This document shows, in pieces, positions 33,702 to 42,216 of a stretch of DNA of 48,257 bases. Within the stretch, counting starts at the first letter, position 1, and the number at the start of each line of letters is the position of its first letter. Origin of the DNA: Tissierella_A sp964489715 (GTDB lineage: Bacteria > Bacillota > Clostridia > Tissierellales > Tissierellaceae); NCBI GenBank assembly GCA_964489715.1, contig CAZBAK010000010.1, positions 1 through 48,257 of the forward strand, given 5' to 3'. Both the position numbers and the translations under genes were made by a program. Below the pieces are notes generated by a model. It was not told where the DNA came from, searched no databases, and worked only from the letters and a program-made list of their open reading frames with translations.

Positions 33702-33983
33702 ATGAATTTAAGACCGTTAGGAGACAGAGTAGTTATTAAAAAGATTGAAGCAGAAGAAAAGACGAAAAGTGGTATAGTACTACCAAGTACGGCTAAAGAG
33801 CAACCACAAATGGCAGAGGTTGTAGCTGTAGCTAGCGATATAAGCAATGATGAAAAAACAAAAGATCAAATAAAAGTTGGAGATAAAGTTATATTCTCAA
33901 AATATGCAGGAACTGAAGTAAGTATTGAAGATGAAGAAATTACAATTGTAAAATTAAATGAGATATTAGCAGTAGTAGAATAA
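33702..33983 (+). CDS. groES: Co-chaperonin GroES
   Basis: The 93-residue protein has MNLRPLGDRVVIKKIEAEEK, the mobile-loop region EKTKSGIVLPSTA, and KVGDKVIFSKYAGTEV, all diagnostic of the 10-kDa lid of the GroEL chamber. The ATG has TAGGAGG. Promoter and CIRCE lie directly upstream, and groEL follows after 58 nt. Confidence 0.98.
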   Translation: MNLRPLGDRVVIKKIEAEEKTKSGIVLPSTAKEQPQMAEVVAVASDISNDEKTKDQIKVGDKVIFSKYAGTEVSIEDEEITIVKLNEILAVVE

Positions 33984-34041
33984 TAAATTTATAAAACTAG
34001 ATTATATGGATTTTTTAAATTAAATGAGGAGTGATTTTTAG

Positions 34042-35606
34042 ATGGCTAAAGATATTAAATTTAGTGAAGATGCTAGAAGATCAATGGAAAAAGGTATAAA
34101 TAAATTAGCAGATACTGTAAAAGTAACCCTTGGACCAAAGGGAAGAAATGTAGTATTAGATAAGAGTTTTGGTGCACCACTTATTACAAATGACGGTGTA
34201 ACTATTGCTCGTGAAATAGAATTAGAAGATAAGTATGAAAACATGGGAGCACAATTGGTTAAGGAAGTAGCTACTAAGACTCAAGATGTAGCAGGAGATG
34301 GAACTACAACAGCAACTCTTCTTGCACAGGCTATTGTAAGAGAAGGACTTAAAAACGTAGCAGCTGGAGCAAATCCTATTATCCTTAAAAATGGACTTAA
34401 TCTTGCAGTTGAAAAAGCAGTAGATGAAATCAAGAAGTTTTCAAAGAATGTAGAGACACAAGAAGACATAGCACAGGTTGCTTCTATATCAGCTGGAGAA
34501 AGCGAAATAGGAAACCTTATAGCTGAAGCTATGGAAAAGGTTGGAAAAGAGGATATGTTTCAGCTTATATGGTAACTGATACTGAAAAGATGGTAGCAGA
34601 AATGGATGATCCATATATCCTTATTACAGATAAAAAAATAACTAGTATACAAGATATACTTCCTATATTAGAAGAGATAGTTCAACAAGGAAAGCCTTTA
34701 ATAATAATAGCTGAAGATATTGAAGGAGAAGCTATGGCAACTCTTGTAGTAAATAAGTTAAGAGGAACATTTAACGTAGTAGCTGTAAAGGCACCAGGCT
34801 TTGGAGATAGAAGAAAAGAAATGCTAGAAGATATTGCTATTCTTACAGGTGGAGAAGTAGTTTCTGAAGATCTTGGACTTGAACTTAAGGATACTAGTAT
34901 TGATATGCTAGGTAGTGCATCCAAGGTTAAAATTGACAAGGAAAACACTGTTATAGTTAGTGGTTCAGGAGATCAAGAGGAAATTGAAAATAGAGTAAAA
35001 CAACTTAGAAGCCAGCTTGAAAGTACAGAATCAGAATTTGATGCTGAAAAGATTCAAGAAAGACTTGCTAAACTTTCAGGTGGGGTAGCAGTTATACAAG
35101 TAGGAGCTGCAACTGAAACTGAACTAAAAGAAAGAAAACTAAGAATAGAAGATGCCTTAGCTGCAACAAGAGCAGCAGTAGAAGAAGGTATAGTACCAGG
35201 TGGAGGAGCAGTTCTAATAGATGCTATTAAAGAAGTTAGTAGTCTTTTAGAAGAATCCCATGGTGATGAAAGAACTGGTATAAATATAATAGTTAGAGCA
35301 CTAGAAGAACCAGTTAGACAAATAGCTATGAATGCTGGACTTGAAGGTTCTATAATTGTAGAAAAGGTAAAATCAAGTGATGCAGGAACTGGATTTGATG
35401 CTTTAAATGAAGAATATGTAAATATGATAGAAAAAGGAATAGTAGATCCAACAAAGGTAACAAGATCTGCTCTTCAAAACGCTGCAAGTGTAGCTTCCAT
35501 GGTTCTTACTACTGAAGCAGCAGTAGTAGATATTGAGGAAGAAGACCCAATGGCTGGAATGGGCGGCATGGGCGGCATGGGTGGCGGAATGCCAGGCATG
35601 ATGTAA
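34042..35606 (+). CDS. groEL: Chaperonin GroEL, disrupted by an internal frameshifting deletion
   Basis: The first part (from ATG 34042) reads normally through DGTTTATLLAQ and AMEKVGKE (residue 170). It then goes out of frame and stops at 34575. The second part, in frame from GGA 34551 (GYVSAYMVTDTEK), continues to the GGM-rich tail at 35606. Compared with the conserved family, about 25 residues (the segment that normally runs GVITVE...MQFDR) are missing. This implies loss of ~76 nt between two copies of AGAGG. The remaining sequence is intact and highly conserved. GroEL is essential in nearly all bacteria, so an assembly or sequencing artefact is more likely than a true mutation. It is cotranscribed with groES under CIRCE control. 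Confidence 0.92.
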
Positions 35607-35618
35607 TAAAAGCAAAAT

Positions 35619-35666
35619 AAAAAGAGCTTCTCAAAAGCTAGTAACTTTTGAGAAGCTCTTTTTTTA
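35619..35666 (+). terminator. Terminator of groESL
   Basis: Perfect 19-bp arms at 35619-35637 and 35645-35663, followed by T residues, just after the groEL stop. The ~220 nt from here to the chemoreceptor start hold no gene I can support. Confidence 0.92.
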
Positions 35667-35886
35667 TAAAGATGAAGAATTTATAAATATTTTAAAAAAA
35701 ATAATATTTGTCCTTATTTGCATATAATTTTATAATATATAGCCGATACATATATGTGTATGATAAAATATTAAAATTTATATAGACATAAAATAATAGT
35801 AGTATAAGGGAGGAGATTATTCAAGGAAGTTTAAATTTGATGGAGAAGATAGTAGTCATAATGACATTAAAAGGAGGAATTACATA

Positions 35887-37890
35887 ATGAAGTTAAATTT
35901 ATCTAAGAAGATTATTGCCATAGTTGTGGCCCTAATACTAGTGGTATCCTTAGGCTTAGGGATAATATCCATACTTATTAGTAAAAATGCAGTAAAAAAT
36001 GAAGTAAATAACTCTCTGCAGGAATTAGCAAGAGAAGGAGTTAGGCATATTGACTCAGCAATGTCAGGTAATCTTAAGGAATTAAAAGAAGTAGCTGAAA
36101 ATGATGAGATTAAATCTATGGATCTAGAAAGACAGGCTAGGTTTTTAAATGAAAATATGGAAAGACTAGGCTACAAGGAAATGGGAATAGTAGACACGGA
36201 TCAAATGTTTAATGTGGCCAGCAGTGGAGATAGAATAGATGTAAGTGGAGATGCTTATTCTGGAGAAGTATTGTCTGGGAAAATGACCACATCAGATTTA
36301 TTTGTAAGCAAGCTAGATGAAACAGTTATAATGGTCTATGCAGTACCTATAATAAATGATGGAGTTGTAGTTGGAGCTCTTGTAGGAGATAAGGAAGCTA
36401 CAGAGTTAAGCAGTATAACAGATCAAATGGGATATGGAGAAAATGGTTATGCCTATATTATTTCTCCAGAGGGAACTATATTTTGCCATCCCAATAAAGA
36501 AAATGTAATAAATCAAGAAAATATCTTTAGAGATATAGAAGAAGATGGTCAGTTTAAAGGTTTAGGACAAGCTATAGAAGAAATAGGAGTTGGAAATGAA
36601 GGGGTAGGGGACTATAAGATAGAAGGCTCCCAAAGATTAGTAGGGCTTGCTCCTATGGAAACCAATGGTTGGATGTTGGGAATAGCTGCCTATGAAGAGG
36701 ATGTATTCAAGGGTGTAAATGGTCTGCAAAGAAATATGATAATACTTGTAGCTATAGCCATTATACTAGGTATAGCTATCTCATGGATCTTAGGAAGCTA
36801 TATCTCTAGACCTATAGTGGGACTTTCTGGACTTTCAGAGAGAATGGCCAATCAAGACCTAAGATATATATTAGATGATGAAATACAAAAGGCCTATAAT
36901 AGACAAGATGAAATTGGTAGTTTAGCCCACTCTATGACCAATATGCAAAATATAGTAACAGATATAATTAAAAATATAGGAGTTCACTCTGGGAAACTAC
37001 AGTCATCATCAGACCAGCTAAACGGTAATAGTCAGCAGGCAGCTGAAGCAGCTGAAGAAGTGGGAAAGGCTGTAGAAGACATTGCAAATGGAGCTACTGA
37101 GCAGGCTAGAGATACAGAAGAGGGAACATTTGCCATGGAAGACCTAGGACAACTTATAGGAAACACTCAAGATGGTATTCAGGGCCTATATGATGCTTCC
37201 AGTGAAATAAATCTATTAAAAGATGAAGGCCTAAATATAATGGGTGAGCTAATAGAAAAGACAGAAAAAAGCAATGAGATGGCTGATGAAATAAATGAAG
37301 TAATAATGGGAACCAATGATTCGGCTTCCAAGATAAATAATGCAAGTCAAATGATCAAGAGTATATCAGAGCAGACAAATCTTCTAGCCTTAAATGCAGC
37401 CATAGAGGCAGCACGTGCAGGAGAACATGGAAGAGGATTTGCAGTGGTTGCTGATGAAATAAGAAAGCTTGCTGAAGAGTCTAATAAGTTTACTCTAGAG
37501 ATAGAAGATATAATAGGGGAGCTTATAGTTAAGGCGGAAAATTCTGTAGAAACTATGGCTGAGATAAATGAAGTAAATAACTCTCAAACAGAAAGTGTTC
37601 GCTTAACAAATGAGAGATTTGAAGGTATAGCAAGATCAATTGAGGGAATAAATAAGCTTATATCTGAGTTAAGGGTTTCAGGAGATGAAATGGTATCCAA
37701 GAAAGAAAGCATAACTACCTTGATACAAAACCTAGCTGCCATATCAGAAGAGAATGCAGCTGGAACTCAGCAGGCTTCTGCTTCAGTGCAGGAACAAACT
37801 GCATCTGTTCAACAGATTGCAAACGAATCTGAAAAGTTATCAGAACTTGCAGATGGTCTTCAAGAAATTGTAGATAGCTTTGATTATTAA
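35887..37890 (+). CDS. Methyl-accepting chemotaxis protein with extracellular Cache-type sensor
   Basis: The 667-residue receptor has an N-terminal membrane segment (about residues 9-31) and an external double-Cache-like domain (~35-275, with YGENGYAYIISPEGTIFCHP). A second membrane segment lies at ~281-303 and a HAMP domain from ~304. The cytoplasmic signalling coil contains the hairpin tip EQTNLLALNAAIEAARAGEH (near residue 495). It relays ligand binding to CheA/CheW, implying a motile organism. The ligand is unknown. The ATG has an AAAGGAGG site. It is a single gene with a terminator after it. Confidence 0.93.
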   Translation: MKLNLSKKIIAIVVALILVVSLGLGIISILISKNAVKNEVNNSLQELAREGVRHIDSAMSGNLKELKEVAENDEIKSMDLERQARFLNENMERLGYKEMGIVDTDQMFNVASSGDRIDVSGDAYSGEVLSGKMTTSDLFVSKLDETVIMVYAVPIINDGVVVGALVGDKEATELSSITDQMGYGENGYAYIISPEGTIFCHPNKENVINQENIFRDIEEDGQFKGLGQAIEEIGVGNEGVGDYKIEGSQRLVGLAPMETNGWMLGIAAYEEDVFKGVNGLQRNMIILVAIAIILGIAISWILGSYISRPIVGLSGLSERMANQDLRYILDDEIQKAYNRQDEIGSLAHSMTNMQNIVTDIIKNIGVHSGKLQSSSDQLNGNSQQAAEAAEEVGKAVEDIANGATEQARDTEEGTFAMEDLGQLIGNTQDGIQGLYDASSEINLLKDEGLNIMGELIEKTEKSNEMADEINEVIMGTNDSASKINNASQMIKSISEQTNLLALNAAIEAARAGEHGRGFAVVADEIRKLAEESNKFTLEIEDIIGELIVKAENSVETMAEINEVNNSQTESVRLTNERFEGIARSIEGINKLISELRVSGDEMVSKKESITTLIQNLAAISEENAAGTQQASASVQEQTASVQQIANESEKLSELADGLQEIVDSFDY

Positions 37891-37928
37891 AGGAAAGACA
37901 AAATAAATAAGTTTATAGTATATAAGAA

Positions 37929-37972
37929 GGCAGACTTTCTAAAGTAAACTAGAGAGTTTGTCTTTTCTTATT
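37929..37972 (+). terminator. Probable terminator of the chemoreceptor gene
   Basis: A 12-bp stem with three G-U pairs (37929-37940 with 37951-37962) is followed by TTTTCTTATTT. Confidence 0.6.
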
Positions 37973-37999
37973 TATATAAGGAGCAAAATTTATCCAGTC

Positions 38000-38008
38000 T
38001 GATATAAT
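38000..38008 (+). promoter_or_regulatory. Extended -10 promoter element of the nucleoid-associated protein gene
   Basis: TGATATAAT, with perfect TATAAT at 38003-38008, lies ~40 nt before the ATG. No clear -35 box. Confidence 0.5.
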
Positions 38009-38047
38009 AGAAATGTTAGAGACATTAAAAAATTAAAGGAGAGGCTT

Positions 38048-39067
38048 ATGGCAGAAATAATAAATATAGAAAAAATAATTTTACACATCTTGGATCCTAA
38101 GGTGGGCTTAGCTGTTTTATCCCAAGATGAGCACCCTACTAGTGAGGAGACAATTGAGTTTTTAACTAGTCATATAGAGAATATATTTAAAGATGTAAAT
38201 ATCAAAAAGTCATATTTTAAGGAAGATGAAAAAGAAAACAAGGTAAAAAACTTGGCTATGGATATTGCCAATAACAATGATCTATTTATCCAAAGGACTA
38301 AGGACTTTGCAGAATTGATGTATGATATTTTAAGGCGAAATCCAGATATACCTGCCTGCGACCTTATATGTTCTCTCTTTCAGGGAGATGATAAAAGATA
38401 TTTGGGCTTCTTTATATTTAACTATAAAACATCTTATATACACTATGTGGAAGAATTAGAAAATGGAAGATTAAACACTGTAATAAAACAAAGCACAACC
38501 TTAGCAAATACAAATCAAGTGGTAGATGAATTTGTCTTAATAGATCTAGAAGATTTTTCCATACTCCTTAAGGAAAGAAAACATGAGGTAGAGGGTATGA
38601 AGGATTTTTATCTTTCTAAGTATCTCTTAAAATCAGAGGACCTCCTATCAAATAAAAACAAGTTGGACATAGTTAACAAGGTAAGTAAAAAAATAGTGAA
38701 AGACTATTATGACAATGATGTAGCTAAGCTGGCAGAGATAAAGAGTGTTATGAGGGAGAATATAGATGAAAGTGAATCCATAGATGTTAATTCTATAAAG
38801 ACCCAGGTATTTAAAAACAATTTGGATATACAAGAAAAGTATGATGAAGAAATTGAAAAAAGAGGACTCTTAGATAAGACCATAGAAGTAGATGAAAATC
38901 TAAGTAAAAAAGTATCTAAGACCCAAAGATTACTTATGGACAATGGTATAGAAATAAAAGTTCCCATAGAATTTTTAAATGGTGATGAAAAGATAGAATT
39001 TCTAAATAATCCTGATGGAAGCATATCGATACTGCTAAAGGATATAAGGGCAATCCAGGGCAAGTAG
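38048..39067 (+). CDS. Nucleoid-associated protein, NdpA/YejK family
   Basis: The 339-residue soluble protein begins IINIEKIILHILDPKVGLAV. It includes DLICSLFQGDDKRYLGFFIF near residue 103 and an acidic, helical C-terminal half ending in FLNNPDGSISILLKDI, consistent with the NdpA/YejK family (PF04245-type). In E. coli YejK associates with the nucleoid; the function is poorly defined. Start ATG behind AAAGGAGAGG. It may be cotranscribed with the downstream phosphatase (87 nt gap). Confidence 0.85.
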   Translation: MAEIINIEKIILHILDPKVGLAVLSQDEHPTSEETIEFLTSHIENIFKDVNIKKSYFKEDEKENKVKNLAMDIANNNDLFIQRTKDFAELMYDILRRNPDIPACDLICSLFQGDDKRYLGFFIFNYKTSYIHYVEELENGRLNTVIKQSTTLANTNQVVDEFVLIDLEDFSILLKERKHEVEGMKDFYLSKYLLKSEDLLSNKNKLDIVNKVSKKIVKDYYDNDVAKLAEIKSVMRENIDESESIDVNSIKTQVFKNNLDIQEKYDEEIEKRGLLDKTIEVDENLSKKVSKTQRLLMDNGIEIKVPIEFLNGDEKIEFLNNPDGSISILLKDIRAIQGK

Positions 39068-39153
39068 GATTGACAGAGAGATTTATATCAAATAACATTA
39101 TATAGAGATGAAGATTTAATTGATTTTATAGAGGAAATATAAAGGAGAAGAAT

Positions 39154-39822
39154 ATGTATAAAGATATTGATTTAAATAGGTCGGCCATACTTATAGATTT
39201 TGATGGGACCATAACAACAGAAGATACCAATGATAAGATCTTTAAAGTATATGGAAGTAAAAATAGGGATGAAATAAGGGCCAAGTTTAAGGAAGATAAG
39301 CTCTCATTTCCCCAGTACTTTCAAACTGTTATGGGAAAGGTCAGACTTACAGAGGAAGAATATAAGAGATTTTTACTGGAGGAAATTGAACTTTCCCCTG
39401 GCTTTTTAGAATTTTATAAAAAGGCCAAGGAAAGATCCATAAAGATAGGAATCATAAGTGGAGGTTTTGAAAATGGAATAATCCCCTTTTTAGAAAAGTA
39501 TGGTATAGATGATATAGATATATTTGCCAATAAGCTGGTCTTTCAAGGGGATAGGCCTAGTATAGAGTTTTTAGATGGCCAGGACACTCAGTGCTGCCCC
39601 AAGGGTCCCTGTGGCAACTGTAAGATCAAACACTATTATGAATACAAGGAAGAAAATAAAAATATAATATTTATAGGAGATGGGCTTACTGATATGCCAG
39701 TTGCAAACCTAGCAGAGATAGTATTTGCCAAGGATTCTTTGGCCACTTATTTAGATGAAAAAGATATACCCTATATAGCCTATGAAGATTTTAATGATAT
39801 AAATAAGATTTTGTTTAAATAG
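39154..39822 (+). CDS. HAD-superfamily phosphatase, MtnX-like
   Basis: The 222-residue enzyme has HAD motif I LIDFDGTITTED (near residue 13), motif II IGIISGGF, and motif IV FIGDGLTDMPVA (near residue 172). A cysteine-rich insert CCPKGPCGNCK (near residue 148) is characteristic of the MtnX-like group. MtnX dephosphorylates an intermediate of methionine salvage, but no other mtn gene is near, so substrate is open. ATG follows AAAGGAGAAG. The Crp/Fnr regulator follows 53 nt later. Confidence 0.85.
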   Translation: MYKDIDLNRSAILIDFDGTITTEDTNDKIFKVYGSKNRDEIRAKFKEDKLSFPQYFQTVMGKVRLTEEEYKRFLLEEIELSPGFLEFYKKAKERSIKIGIISGGFENGIIPFLEKYGIDDIDIFANKLVFQGDRPSIEFLDGQDTQCCPKGPCGNCKIKHYYEYKEENKNIIFIGDGLTDMPVANLAEIVFAKDSLATYLDEKDIPYIAYEDFNDINKILFK

Positions 39823-39875
39823 ACCATGAGTATAGCTGGAAAATTTCTTAGTATTAGAAGAAGGGAAGATCTAGA

Positions 39876-40520
39876 ATGAATAGATGTAAAATATTTTGGG
39901 GCCTATCTAAGGAAGAAGTTAATATAGCTAAAGAAGAGTTAAACTACACTATTTGTAAATATAGAAAAGGAGAGAGGGTAGTAGAAGAAAATTCTATTGT
40001 AAGGAGCTTTGGAATAATATTAAAAGGAGATCTCTGTGTGTCCAAGTTTACAGAAGATGGAAGAGAAATTCTTATGCAGAAGCTCTTGCCCTCTTATGTT
40101 ATTGGGGCAGAGATTGCCTTTACTAGAAAGCAGGACTCTCCCTATTCAGTCTATGCCAGTGAAGATAGTGAAATAGGATGGTTTTCTGTTGAAAGATTAA
40201 TGGAGGCAAATTTTTTAAATCAAGATATAAGGATGAAAATATTAAAAAATGCCATGTATTTTATAGCTGATGAAAATATACGGAAATATTATAAGATAGA
40301 AGCCATAAGCACAAAAGGAGTTAGAAAGAAGATAGTAAGATACTTATCCATTCAACAAAAGAAAAAAGCTAGTAATAAGATCTACTTGAAATTCAATCGA
40401 GAAGAACTAGCCAATTTTTTAGGAATCAACCGAAGTGTATTATCCCATGAGCTAAGTTTAATGGAAGATGAAAAGATGATAAAACTAAATAAAAACTATC
40501 TTGAAATTATTAAACTATAA
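39876..40520 (+). CDS. Crp/Fnr-family transcriptional regulator
   Basis: The 214-residue protein has an N-terminal cyclic-nucleotide-binding-like beta-barrel (residues ~20-110: GERVVEENSIVRSFGIILKG, LLPSYVIGAE). It has a C-terminal winged helix with KFNREELANFLGINRSVLS (near residue 172). The cNMP phosphate-binding pocket and Fnr cysteine cluster are not evident, so the effector is unknown. It precedes a molybdate/tungstate-type transporter, with a Crp-geometry palindrome at 40521-40536 right after its stop. It is therefore probably the local regulator of that transporter. Confidence 0.88.
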   Translation: MNRCKIFWGLSKEEVNIAKEELNYTICKYRKGERVVEENSIVRSFGIILKGDLCVSKFTEDGREILMQKLLPSYVIGAEIAFTRKQDSPYSVYASEDSEIGWFSVERLMEANFLNQDIRMKILKNAMYFIADENIRKYYKIEAISTKGVRKKIVRYLSIQQKKKASNKIYLKFNREELANFLGINRSVLSHELSLMEDEKMIKLNKNYLEIIKL

Positions 40521-40536
40521 TGTTGTTAAGACAACA
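40521..40536. promoter_or_regulatory. Putative Crp/Fnr-family operator
   Basis: TGTTG-TTAAGA-CAACA is a perfect 5+5 inverted repeat with a 6-nt centre, the same geometry as classical CRP sites (TGTGA-N6-TCACA). Flanking A and T extend the pairing to 7 bp. It lies 1 nt after the Crp/Fnr gene and ~50 nt before the transporter genes. A weak terminator is the alternative, but the T run is short. Confidence 0.55.
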
Positions 40537-40584
40537 TACTTTTTAGAAAAGATCCTATAGACTGGAGATAAGACTATAGCAGGC

Positions 40585-41220
40585 ATGAAGGACCCCTTTG
40601 AAAAGATAGCAAAAAACTTTGAAAAAGAAACAGGCTGTGATGTTCAAGTTACATATGGAAATGCAAGTCAAATTCATACACAGATAAATACCACAGAAGA
40701 AGGAGATGTATTTATAGCTGGATCCCAAGTAGAAGTTAAGCCAGTAGAAGAATTTGTAAAATCATTCAAGGATTTGGTAGATCATATTCCAGTTTTAGTA
40801 GTTGGGAAGGGAAATCCTAAGGAAATAAATGAACCAGAGGACTTGGGAAAAAAAGGCATCAAATTTATTATGGGAGATCCACAGGCAACACCTATAGGCA
40901 AGGTGGCAGATAAGCTTATAGAGGACTTCCAGCTTAGAGATAGGCTAGAGGTAGTAGCCAATACAGCTACTGCACCAGCCATAGTTACAGCTCTTCAAGC
41001 AGGTGAAGCAGATGTAGGACTGGTATGGAAAGAGAATGTTAAGGAAGATAAACTAGAGATTGTAGATTCAAGAAAGATGGATGCCTATATAAAGAAAGTA
41101 AGAGCTGTAATGTTAACTACTACAGAGTCGGGAGAGGCTCAAGATCTTTTCAATGACTATTTAGATAGTCAAGAGGTAAAGGACATATGGCTTGAACATG
41201 GTTATGAGCTAGCAAAATGA
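40585..41220 (+). CDS. ModA/WtpA-type oxyanion ABC transporter binding protein, N-terminally truncated
   Basis: The readable frame gives 211 residues: MKDPFEKIAKNFEKETGCDV, then GNASQIHTQI, GDVFIAGSQ, DPQATPIGKVA, APAIVTALQAGEADVGLVW. These are the layout and motifs of molybdate/tungstate/sulfate-type binding proteins. The usual ~260-residue form starts with a lipoprotein signal and a first strand ending in ..AGMKDPF. Here the frame upstream (…TIAG) meets a stop nine codons before the ATG, and no signal peptide appears in any frame. No good ribosome site precedes the ATG. So the 5' end is deleted, either in the genome or in the assembly. The 3' end overlaps the permease start by 4 nt. Confidence 0.8.
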   Translation: MKDPFEKIAKNFEKETGCDVQVTYGNASQIHTQINTTEEGDVFIAGSQVEVKPVEEFVKSFKDLVDHIPVLVVGKGNPKEINEPEDLGKKGIKFIMGDPQATPIGKVADKLIEDFQLRDRLEVVANTATAPAIVTALQAGEADVGLVWKENVKEDKLEIVDSRKMDAYIKKVRAVMLTTTESGEAQDLFNDYLDSQEVKDIWLEHGYELAK

Positions 41221-41712
41221 TAAAAAAAAGATCCCCTATGGAGCTTATATTTATATTTTTACTTGTTTTAGTAATTATATTTATAAGTTTAAATCTACTT
41301 ACTATATTTATTGGAGGTATACCCCATCTGAAGGAAGCTATACTGTCTAAGGAAATACAATTTTCAATGAAGATGAGTATAGTTACGGCTACAATATCAA
41401 CAATAATTGTAATGATCTTTGCCATACCCTCAGGTTATATATTGGTGAGAAGTGATTTTCCAGGCAAAAAACTAATGTCTGCAATACTTGAAATACCACT
41501 TTCACTTCCCTATATAGTACTAGGGGTTTGTCTTTTAACCTTATTTGCAAGTGACTTTGGAAGAACTCTTAGAAACTTAGGCCTTCCTGTGGTCTTTCAT
41601 AGAAATGGAATTGTCCTAGCTCAAATTCTTATAAATTTGCCCTTTGCAATTTCCATGGTAGCTAATGCTATAAATGAGATAGATCCAAAATTGGAATTTA
41701 TAGCTAGAAAAC
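41217..41712 (+). CDS. ABC transporter permease, ModB/CysU-like (3' end lost in gap)
   Basis: The ATG overlaps the stop of the binding-protein gene (ATGA). The 165 visible residues contain a first membrane segment (~11-33), a long periplasmic/loop region, and the typical permease motif LEIPLSLPYIVLGVCLLTLF near residue 98. The frame reaches FIARK and then enters the 100-N gap. The conserved EAA loop and C-terminal helices are missing. Together with the neighbours this is the channel of an oxyanion importer. Confidence 0.82.
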
Positions 41713-41812
41713 NNNNNNNNNNNNNNNNNNNNNNNNNNNNNNNNNNNNNNNNNNNNNNNNNNNNNNNNNNNNNNNNNNNNNNNNNNNNNNNNNNNNNNNN
41801 NNNNNNNNNNNN
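41713..41812. other. Assembly gap (100 N) with the same 11-mer on both edges
   Basis: Exactly 100 N, a conventional placeholder of unknown true length. The 11 bases before it (41702-41712) and after it (41813-41823) are identical: AGCTAGAAAAC. It removes the permease C-terminus and the ATPase N-terminus including Walker A. Confidence 0.95.
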
Positions 41813-42216
41813 AGCTAGAAAACATAACAAGGCTATTTGAAATAGAGCATTTATTAGATCAATATCCAAATACCCTAAGTGGTGGTGAAAAGCAGAGAAC
41901 AGCTCTTGCAAGAACCATGGTTATTAGGCCAGAACTGCTACTGCTGGATGAGCCCTTTAGTGCCTTGGATACAGCTACAAAGGAAAAGATCTATGAAGAA
42001 ATATACACTATAAAAGAAAAGTTCAATTGCACAATTATTTTAATAACTCATGATTTTAATGAATCTATTAGATTATCCGATAGGGTGGCTATTCTACTAG
42101 ATGGAGAAATAAGAGATGTAGTGGACTCTGATAAATTATTTAGATACAATAAGGATAAGGAAGTAAATAAATTTTTAGGAATAGGTGATAGGCTTGACAG
42201 AAAAAGAATTATATAA
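41813..42216 (+). CDS. ABC transporter ATPase, ModC-like (5' end lost in gap)
   Basis: From the gap edge the frame reads LENITRLFEIEHLLDQYP, then the signature LSGGEKQRTALART, Walker B LLLLDEPFSALD and the H-loop ILITHDFNES. It ends at TAA 42214-42216. This is the C-terminal ~134 residues of a nucleotide-binding subunit; the Walker A lies in the gap. No C-terminal TOBE domain as in long ModC. It energises the adjacent permease. The DUF364 gene overlaps its 3' end. Confidence 0.88.

Noticed and set aside
35820..35887. Short leader peptide frame before the chemoreceptor gene
   Set aside because: Only ~15 codons, no ribosome site, overlapping the receptor's own AAAGGAGG site. No basis for calling it a gene.
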